A program made the translations under genes and the position numbers. The notes below the pieces were generated by a model that ran no database searches, was not told the DNA's origin, and worked only from the letters and a program-made list of their open reading frames with translations. Source: Istiophorus platypterus (taxonomy: Eukaryota; Chordata; Actinopteri; Istiophoriformes; Istiophoridae). From it: a stretch of 64,000 nt of DNA. The stretch lies in NCBI GenBank assembly GCA_016859345.1, contig CM029122.1:7141075-7205074 (forward strand). The letters run 5' to 3'. Every line of letters begins with the position of its first letter. Positions within the stretch are counted from its first letter, which is position 1. This document shows positions 58,833 through 64,000 of this stretch, one piece after another.

Positions 58833-60708
58833 CTGGATTCTCTCCCAGGTTGAGCGAACACGCGAGGAGATCGCCACATTTAAGAGGGAGCCAATGAGGC
58901 GGGAGAGGCTGCACAGTGTGTCGCAGTGTTTGTAGCAGAGATCTGACGTGGGCAAAATCCATGCACTTCAGCCTCCCCCACCTCCCTCCCTCCCCCGGGG
59001 GGTGGGGGGGTACATTTCAATCCACCGGCTTCTAGGTGCACTTTTCATTTGTGCCAAAAAAAAAAAAAAAAAAAAATTGGATAGAAGAGTCAAAACGTTG
59101 TTCAGCTTTTTTGAGGTAGAAAAGCTGGCGTAGGGAGGAGGAGATGATGGATGATGGAGGCTTTTTGTTTTTGTTTTTGTTTTTTTAGCCGCGCCGCTAG
59201 CAGAGCGGCGCCACGGTTGCTGACGTCTGCCTGTGTCCCCCCTCCGCCCAGACTCAAAATCAACAAACAAAATATGATAGATTGTTTGAGGTGGTTGGTG
59301 GACGTGTACAGAGGCCCCAGAGGTTGAATCCAAGTCACTCTCTAAACCCTCGGACCAGTTCTCCTGGTGCCACCAAGAGTTTCACATCTAATGACCCCCC
59401 CCCCCCCCCAATCGGCCCCAGCTGTGCATTTAGTTTAGTGCTAGTTAGCAAATATTTTTTCATGCCAACACACCAAACTAAGCCTGTAAACACGGTAAAC
59501 ATTATACCTGCTTGGAAACAGCATGTTAGCATTTTCATTGGGAGAATTGTTATCCTGCTGATTTTCAAGACATTTAGCTCAAAACACTGGTGTTCCTTAG
59601 CACAGCCTCATAAAGCTGTAGACTCAGCCTGCATTGCCTGTATTGTCTCTGAAGTCCAGACCACTGGACCTGTAATGAAACGGTGGCCATGAGTTTCAAG
59701 TGCTGGATTTCAGCTTTAAATTGAGGGCACTCACATCCATACTGAGTGAACAGTGTAGGACTGTCTTTTACATTTAATTGATTTATTGCATTATCCCTAA
59801 TTTGTGGGCAGTGCAGGAGGATTATATTATACACAAATAGCTGAAGATTAGAATCTGCAGATACAAAGCAGCCAGTGGGTGAACTTTACTTTTTTTTTCT
59901 TTTCTTTTTAATCTGGAAGGTCTCAACAGTGTTTTAGTTCAATTCATATGCGACTGGAGAAATTTTCAAATACTGTTGGAATATTTTCCATAGGTTTAAA
60001 TAACACTTTAGCGGTGATCGTTAATGTAGAGCATTCAAAATTTTAAAACTGACACCATCATGTACCGAAACTAGCTCTGAATTTCAATTTAGATGCAAAT
60101 TTCTGCTCCTGCAACATCGACAGTTATTGTTAAAATCAGCTCCCATCAGTTTTTTGAAGGCAGAAATCCTCTTGTGTTTTAATACAGGGTTTTAATGGGT
60201 TCATAAATGTGAAATCAGAACAAAAACAAAAGGGTATCATGTACTCAACTTCAATATGCTTAAATGACACAACAATGAACTATGAAAAAGCAGAACAAAA
60301 ATTTGACATTGTGTTGTTTGTGTCATGTGTAAATGACTGTCCTAAAATAATTATAATGACCCCCGAGGAGCAGCCGATTCTTACTCTGGCACAAAGACAG
60401 TTTTTACCGGAACCACGCTGGGACTACAGCCCAACTACAACCTCAGTTCAAGGTGTGAGTCCGGGTCACGACCCCTGGGTCAAGTCAACCTCACCCACCA
60501 GCACCTCCACCAGAAAAAAACCCCAACACACTCACGCATAACACACAGTGCACTCACGCATAACACACAGTGCATATATAAATCCTGCAGCCAGACACAG
60601 AGAGAAGAAGCCGCCACTGGAAACCAAACTCACGAAACTGTGGAGCCTAAACAGATATAGCTGGGAGAAGGAATTCCTACCTTGACTCAGGAAACTACTC
60701 CACATCAT
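38267..60708 (-). CDS. znf385b: Zinc finger protein 385B
   Basis: Seven firm coding exons plus a candidate first exon give one frame of 461 codons plus stop. Family knowledge: ZNF385 proteins are nuclear proteins with three widely spaced C2H2 fingers of the U1C/matrin type that bind RNA or DNA; ZNF385B has been linked to p53-dependent apoptosis in B cells. What is seen: MDPVQKAVINHTFGV, finger 1 (C82, C85, H98, H104), a Ser/Pro/Glu-rich linker, finger 2 (C260, C263, H276, H282), finger 3 (C332, C335, H348, H354), and the tail RPAPGPIRASQGSILFTPY. GAGPIKAYPRPG and KGSGLQNKTFHCQICDVHVN favour 385B over 385A and 385D, as does sestd1 nearby. Every finger is split by an intron between its cysteine and histidine pairs. 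The tail exon is shorter and less alike than in human (no AAKLAFQ). Confidence 0.93.
38388..38720. repeat. GA-rich low-complexity tract spanning the znf385b last exon and intron
   Basis: Plus-strand GGAGGA/GAGAGG repeats run from coding sequence (38388-38515) into the intron (38516-38720), giving a very long polypyrimidine tract on the transcript. Confidence 0.85.
38892..38987 (-). CDS. znf385b: znf385b exon, second half of zinc finger 3
   Basis: Acceptor GTCGCAG|CACATC beside a CGA repeat; reads HISSRRHKDRVAGKPSKPKY, SPYNKQQRNSLA; donor GCC|GTGAGT. 96 nt, phase 0. Confidence 0.96.
38988..40270. other. znf385b intron before the finger 3 second half
   Basis: CGA/CAA repeat at 38991-39027 and A-rich runs at 39412-39437. 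No other coding signal. Confidence 0.8.
40271..40476 (-). CDS. znf385b: znf385b exon, second half of finger 2 and first half of finger 3
   Basis: Acceptor TTTTCAG|GCTCGA; reads SKHKTMLEARSGAGPIKAYP, RPGAKLKNGGGGSCGGGGSG, LKGSGLQNKTFHCQICDVHV, NSEIQLKQ; donor CAG|GTTGAA. 206 nt. The glycine-rich insert is not in the mammalian protein. Confidence 0.97.
40477..41755. other. znf385b intron within zinc finger 2
   Basis: AT-rich unique sequence. Nothing recognised. Confidence 0.8.
41756..42142 (-). CDS. znf385b: znf385b exon, Ser/Pro-rich linker and first half of zinc finger 2
   Basis: Acceptor CCCCCAG|AACTCT; begins ELLPSLTETSSPLKALLLP, then long serine and proline runs (eleven serines before KASPPP), then SAESEEEKAKKLLYCSLCKV and AVNSLSQLEAHNA; donor GCAG|GTGAGG. 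387 nt. Plus strand is purine-rich across the repeat part. The linker is less conserved than the finger and looks expanded. Confidence 0.95.
42302..42473 (-). CDS. znf385b: znf385b exon, second half of zinc finger 1 and linker
   Basis: Acceptor CGCTCAG|TCTCAG preceded by a CT repeat; reads SQAEAHYRGSRHAKKLKSQE, NKAKAKLSISAETNGSSSSP, HGPPPHMSANSGTSQHT; donor ACAG|GTTGAG. 172 nt. Confidence 0.96.
42474..44249. other. znf385b intron within zinc finger 1
   Basis: GA run at 42490-42510, AAT repeat at 43485-43505 and a 67-nt AG repeat at 43575-43641. 43080-43270 (two TCATGAAT motifs, then mixed-composition unique sequence) has the look of conserved non-coding DNA, but this cannot be shown here. 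Confidence 0.6.
43575..43641. repeat. (AG)n microsatellite
   Basis: Almost pure AG on the plus strand with one GGG interruption. Confidence 0.97.
44250..44360 (-). CDS. znf385b: znf385b exon, first half of zinc finger 1
   Basis: Acceptor CCCGCAG|ATGGAC; reads MDPVQKAVINHTFGVTMAPK then KKQVISCNVCQLRFNSD; donor GAC|GTAAGT. 111 nt, phase 0. Its ATG can itself be a start in short isoforms. Confidence 0.97.
44500..44790. repeat. Complex CA-rich tract in znf385b intron
   Basis: About 290 nt of ACACAC broken by AGACAA, GCAC and AAAAATATG units. Two copies of a CACACAAAAATATGCACAC-like block (near 44560 and 44686) indicate internal duplication. Long open frames here are repeat artefacts. Confidence 0.9.
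44993..45029. repeat. (CA)n at the znf385b exon donor
   Basis: On the transcript a UG repeat begins in the donor itself (ACG|GTGTGTGTATG). Confidence 0.95.
45030..45166 (-). CDS. znf385b: znf385b exon with N-terminal PFLPFP motif
   Basis: Acceptor GTTTGCAG|GAAGTG; reads SGCGAVGGALPGLIGATGPS, VMMKPFLPFPVETTSPVGLF, PNFNT; donor ACG|GTGTGT running straight into UG repeats. 137 nt. KPFLPFP...LFPNFNT is typical of ZNF385 proteins. Confidence 0.93.
47505..48051 (+). repeat. Dispersed repeat, copy A
   Basis: Shares ordered blocks with 61651-62105: TCTGTGCTCACATATACG, CCCGATAAAGC, GCAGTCACTTCC, CCTGATTCTATAAC, TCGGTAAATCTATAGACAAAG and GTTGGCAACACT. Strongly diverged; copy A has an extra stretch of about 90 nt. 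An old interspersed element, family unknown to me. Confidence 0.75.
48500..49300. repeat. Decayed minisatellite, unit about 25 bp
   Basis: Phrases CCTCAAGGACCATTGGAAC, CTGAAGGACCATTTGAGCC and TCAAAGACCACTGAAACC recur with many substitutions. The 187-codon frame over its left part is a by-product. Confidence 0.75.
49970..50330. repeat. Decayed minisatellite, unit about 36 bp
   Basis: Phrases ACACCGGAACTGAGCGGTCC, GATCGGTCTGGTGCCGGAAC, GCCGATGCCGAAACTGAGCG and GACTGACACTGGAACTGGCC recur in order. Confidence 0.8.
50921..51165 (+). mobile_element. Non-autonomous fish repeat (hAT-type MITE), copy 1
   Basis: CACTGGTTCCAGCCTCTCACA, GAGCATCTTTGAGTTCTGGG, AAGACATTTGAAGACATCAC and GATTAATTGAGAAAAGAATC match a repeat I know to be very common in percomorph genomes. 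Right end truncated. Confidence 0.65.
51296..51421. repeat. (CA)n microsatellite, about 125 nt
   Basis: Long CA run with few G interruptions; a further TG run lies at 51533-51565. Confidence 0.97.
53250..54545. mobile_element. DNA transposon remnant with long terminal inverted repeats
   Basis: GAACCAGGTACCAGTAAAAT at 53265-53284 is exactly repeated inverted at 54506-54525, with about 75 percent inverted similarity continuing inward for some 100 nt (ATGTAGGAAC...AACTGGTCATTT). No transposase frame. Precise outer ends and target duplication are not resolved. Confidence 0.75.
53804..54106. mobile_element. hAT-type MITE nested in the transposon remnant
   Basis: Starts TAGGGCTG and ends CAGCCCTA, 303 bp. 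The flanking octamers ATTAAAAT and ATTAATAG match at 6 of 8 positions, fitting an old 8-bp hAT target duplication. Inner parts TAATTAGTCTGTTGGTTATT and ACTAATTTTCTGTCGATAGA also pair partly. Confidence 0.75.
55224..55285. repeat. (GA)n microsatellite
   Basis: GA run; TG runs follow at 55374-55393 and 55550-55585. Confidence 0.95.
57663..57723 (+). repeat. Inverted-repeat arm 1 (61 bp)
   Basis: Begins CTTGGTGGCACCAGGAGAAC and ends GGATTCAACCTCTGG. It is matched at 60 of 61 positions by the complement of 59317-59377. Confidence 0.93.
57800..58046 (+). mobile_element. Non-autonomous fish repeat (hAT-type MITE), copy 2
   Basis: Same family as 50921-51165: CCTGGTTCCAGCTTCTAAAAT, TGAATATCTCTGGGTTCTGG, ACAATTAATCAGTTAAGAAA, ending GAAAATAGTCAAAGCCCTAA. 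The terminal AGCCCTAA fits hAT-type ends. Confidence 0.65.
58749..58829. repeat. (CA)n microsatellite
   Basis: About 80 nt of pure CA. Confidence 0.98.
59317..59377 (-). repeat. Inverted-repeat arm 2 (61 bp)
   Basis: Minus-strand copy of 57663-57723 with a single mismatch, 1.6 kb away. Similarity falls off sharply at both ends. Confidence 0.93.
60681..60708 (-). CDS. znf385b: Candidate znf385b first coding exon (alternative start)
   Basis: The minus strand reads ATGATGTGGAGTAGTTTCCT and on to GAGTCAAG|GTAGGA, giving MMWSSFLSQ plus one base. That base joins exactly with the exon at 45166 (phase 1, glycine). Sequence above it, to about 60790, is purine-rich like a 5' UTR. The long first intron (15.5 kb) is normal for this family. 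No homology was recognised in the nine residues, so it rests on phase and donor only. Confidence 0.4.
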
Positions 60709-61121
60709 TGACAGGGAGACAGCTGCCTCGCCACCTCCTCCTCCCCCTCCTCCCTCTGCTCCCTATCATCCGCTCCTCCGATAACAAAGGGCAACGGGGA
60801 GAAGACACAAACCAAAGAGCAGGAGAATCGCCGTCTGACTGTCTGTCTGCGTGAACGCAGAGAGACACGTGTGTGTGTGGATGGTGTGTGTTTGTGTTTT
60901 TGTGTGTGTTGTGTGTGTGTGTGTGGGTGTGTGTGGACAGAGGAGGGCGACCGACACAGTGAGAGAGAGACAGAGCGTACAGTGTATATGAATCACTGAG
61001 GTGATGATATTCAGGGTGAGCGGCGATGACAGCCCCTCTGTCTCAATGGAAATCCCTGTTTCTCTGTCTCAGTGTCTCCGTGCTGCTCACTGGGTCTCAG
61101 CCAGTTCATGGCATCGAGATA

Positions 61122-61452
61122 CAAGAGAGAGAGGAGGAGAGGGGAGGAGAGGAGGAGAGAGGAGGAGAGGGGGAGAGAGGAGGAGAGAGGAGGAGAGGAG
61201 AGGAGAGGGGAGAGAGGAGAGGAGAGGAGAGAGGAGGAGAGGAGAGGAGGAGAGGAGGAGAGGAGAGGAGAGGAGGAGGAGAGGAGAGAGAGGAGGAGAG
61301 AGGAGGAGAGGAGAGGAGGAGAGAGGAGGAGAGGAGAGGGGAGGAGAGGAGAGGAGGAGGAGAGGAGAGGAGAGGAGAGGAGAGAGGAGAGGAGGAGAGG
61401 GGAGGAGAGGAGGAGAGGAGAGGAGGAGAGGAGAGGAGAGGAGAGGAGAGCC
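61122..61452. repeat. GGAGA/GGAGGAGA purine tract 1
   Basis: About 330 nt almost without pyrimidines on the plus strand, a mix of 5- and 8-nt units. All six-frame ORFs over it are artefacts. Confidence 0.95.
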
Positions 61453-61650
61453 TTTTAGCTTTTAGTTCTTTCATTCTCAAAAAAACAAAATTCAAACTGA
61501 AAAAAGACAAGAGTGAGAAAGAAATGGGCTTAAACTGCAAATATATAAACCAACTAATAATTTAATGAATTTACCAATAGGGAATAGGTGGTTAACTCAA
61601 TTGAATGAAGACAGCGAACCAGACTAGTAAATAACAGGACCTTCTCTTCC

Positions 61651-62105
61651 ACTCTCTGTGCTCACATATACGTAATTTTGATACAGCTGAATTCCCAATA
61701 AAGCCGTTCTCCTTTAAATGTTGTTCTGTTTCTGCAGACAGACAACAGAACAAGTATGACATAGCATCTGAAACGCAGCCCATTAAGAATACATGTGTTC
61801 GACAGCAGTCGCTTCCGAGCCATTTCCAAGCTGCTGTAATCCTGATCTCATAACCACAACACCGGTTGACACAATCCCCGTACGCAAAGGTTAAAGGCTG
61901 TGGCTGTGGTGGGATTTTTAGATATAGTTACCTGTAAAATGATCCCTCAGAGAGAAAGTAAGAAGCTGCCGTTCGTACAATTAAATGAGACGCATAGAGA
62001 GATTTGTTGCTGAGTGCTTTTGTTGAGAAAACTTGCTGAAAGGGTGTGAAAAAGTCAGTAAATCTAGAGACAAAGGCGCTAGGTTGGCAACGCTGCCTGT
62101 AAACA
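61651..62105 (+). repeat. Dispersed repeat, copy B
   Basis: Same order of blocks as copy A (47505-48051), about 14 kb away and in the same orientation. Ends AGGTTGGCAACGCTGCC. No open frame shared by both. Confidence 0.75.
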
Positions 62106-62968
62106 ACAGAAACTGATTGCGCCAATTAATTTTGAAATAGCAATGGGCAATGGCTTCAGCACTTATTCACGTGGCATTCAGCTGGCCAATGGTGATATTT
62201 TATCACTCAGTCCGTCACAGACATTTGTATTTTTAGGGCTGGCCCTGCTGTTGCAAACCAGCCAAAATTAAAATCAATTGTCTCCTGCACCTTGAGTAGC
62301 TTGCATACAACTTAATCTCGAGGTTCTATGATTTGTTGTCCACTGGCCTTAATATGAAGTGTTTCCAAACAGGGCCATCATAGTGTGAATAACGCTGTTG
62401 AATTATTCGCTAGTCTCGGCTCGTCCTACACTTCATTTTCAATCAGTCAATCAATCCATCATGCACTGCATTGCACTTGGCAGAAGGAAGCAGTACTGCT
62501 GCTCCACAGTTGTATATCAACTTTCACAAATGAATGTCTGTTTTTTTTTTAAACAATTTCGTTATATAACCAAATGTAGACTTTTCAGCCCATAATGCTG
62601 GTAGTTACAGATGTGTCACAGATGTGGGCCATGTGGATGCAGCATCACAGGATCATATCTGGTCGTATACAGCCCCATCCGGCCCCTCCCTCCCTGCCTC
62701 CCGTTCTAATGCCCATTGTCACCACTGTACAGCTCTGTGAGTGTGTGAAACTGTCAGCGGAGTCTATTCATATACTGCTGAAAACATCAACGCAAAACCA
62801 CACATCAACACCTGCTCGATCTCTCCATCACACGCAGACAGAAACACACACTCGCAGACACTGCAGCAATGTGTGTCTATTAATATCAGTCTGTTTCTCA
62901 GTTCGTTATGTATGGCGTATCAGCAGGACATCATGCTGACCTTTATTAGCCCAGGAGAGCTAATTAGA

Positions 62969-63075
<107 letters not shown>

Positions 63076-63266
63076 CACTTAAATGAAATGGAAAGAATGG
63101 AATAGATGGGCATATCTGACATTTCAGCTGTACAAAAGAAACATCCGATCGGAAACACTGAGGTTCTCATTAAAAGGAAACTTTATATTGTAGCATGAGA
63201 AAAAAATAAACTTCAAGGACCCTCCTCGAAATACTTATTGGTTTGCCGTCTTCAGTACTCAGGAAT

Positions 63267-63775
63267 AAAGAGGAGAGAGGAGGAGAGGGGAGGAGAGGGG
63301 AAAGGGGAGGGGAGGAGAGGAGAGGAGGAGAGGGGAGGAGAGGGGAGGAGGAGAGGAGAGAGGGGAGGAGAGGAGGAGAGGGAGGAGAGGAGAGGAGAGG
63401 AGGAGAGGAGAGGGGAGGAGAGAGGAGAGGAGGAGAGGAGGGAGGAGAGGAGAGGGAGGAGAGGGGAGGAGAGGAGAGGAGAGGAGAGGAGGAGAGGAGA
63501 GGAGGAGAGGAGAGGAGAGGAGAGGAGAGGAGAGGAGAGCACAAAAAGGAAAGGAAGGGAAGCAAAGGAAAGTAACTGAGAGGAAAAATGAAGGAGTAGA
63601 TATGGACGGGAGAAGAAAAATAGAGAGAATGGGAGCAGAAGAGAAGAGAGGGAAAGGACAGAGAAGGAAAGGAAAGGAAAGGAAAGGAGAAAAGAGGAAG
63701 AGAGGAGACAGTGAGAGAAAAAGAAGAAAGGAGGGGAGACGAGGAGAGTGGACGAGAAGAGGAGAGAGAGAGAGA
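63267..63775. repeat. GGAGA/GGAGGAGA purine tract 2
   Basis: 63267-63540 resembles tract 1. 63541-63775 continues as more irregular GGAAA/GAGA purine sequence. Confidence 0.93.
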
Positions 63776-64000
63776 GGAGCTTTGATATTGTAAATGTTAT
63801 TAGTCTCATGTGAATTGATATTTTCATTTATGCCGAGCATGTGGATCATGGGAATTCACTTCTTTCATTAGCTACCGAGCGTGTGTGTGTTTTGTGTGTG
63901 TTTTAGTGTGTATACTGTCTCCTAGTGGTCACCAACTGCCACTGAGGAGAAACACATCTATGTGTTCTGTGAGCGCCAACTCTATACATATACATATCCG

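Larger units (their letters stand above)
45167..60680. other. Long first intron of znf385b
   Basis: Holds the repeats listed separately. I see no other conserved coding exon on either strand. Long frames at 48246-48809, 50407-50850 and 52488-52937 have no recognisable domain and overlap repeats. Confidence 0.6.

Noticed and set aside
61001..61565. 128-179 codon frames rich in EERRGE on the plus strand and SSPLLS on the minus strand
   Set aside because: Products of the GGAGA tract, open in several frames at once; the same applies to 63238-63849.

Overview
This is a stretch of vertebrate nuclear DNA, most likely from a ray-finned (percomorph-type) teleost. The supporting features are short conserved coding exons with GT/AG borders, very abundant (CA)n/(TG)n and (GA)n microsatellites, several MITE-like repeats of fish type, and no operon or bacterial signals. 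All coordinates and splice sites were read by eye from the sequence. Gene names rest on remembered family sequences, not on a search.

Three protein-coding genes lie head to tail, all on the minus strand. (1) sestd1 (SEC14 and spectrin domains 1): coding exons from 13905 down to 254. Its last exon(s) fall off the left edge, and a probable non-coding first exon ends at 16471. (2) An SLC22-family transporter of the OCTN (SLC22A4/SLC22A5-like) type: eleven coding exons from 27524 down to 19082. They join into one open frame of 575 codons plus stop. (3) znf385b, a three-zinc-finger RNA/DNA-binding protein: exons from 45166 down to 38267, plus a phase-compatible candidate first exon at 60708-60681. 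Together these make a 461-codon frame.

Layout: 1-16.8 kb is sestd1. 16.8-19.1 kb is a short intergenic gap. 19.1-27.5 kb is the transporter. 27.5-38.2 kb is a gene-poor gap with an old minisatellite and repeat fragments. 38.2-60.7 kb is znf385b, with a first intron of about 15.5 kb filled with repeats. 60.8-64 kb is upstream DNA with two long GGAGA-type purine tracts. As I recall, sestd1 and znf385b are direct neighbours in human (2q31), so the transporter between them is the main syntenic novelty. The three products do not form a pathway: phosphoinositide/TRPC-linked scaffold, plasma-membrane organic cation/carnitine-type carrier, and nuclear zinc-finger protein.

No convincing new biological system was found. 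The points most worth a second look are the interposed OCTN-like gene (extra intron, altered ATP-like motif, C-terminal TTRL), an apparently broken sestd1 exon 6 between two microsatellites, a strand-polarised pattern of UG and CA repeats at sestd1 splice sites, a nested transposon at 53.25-54.55 kb, several perfect hairpins in introns, and four decayed minisatellites.
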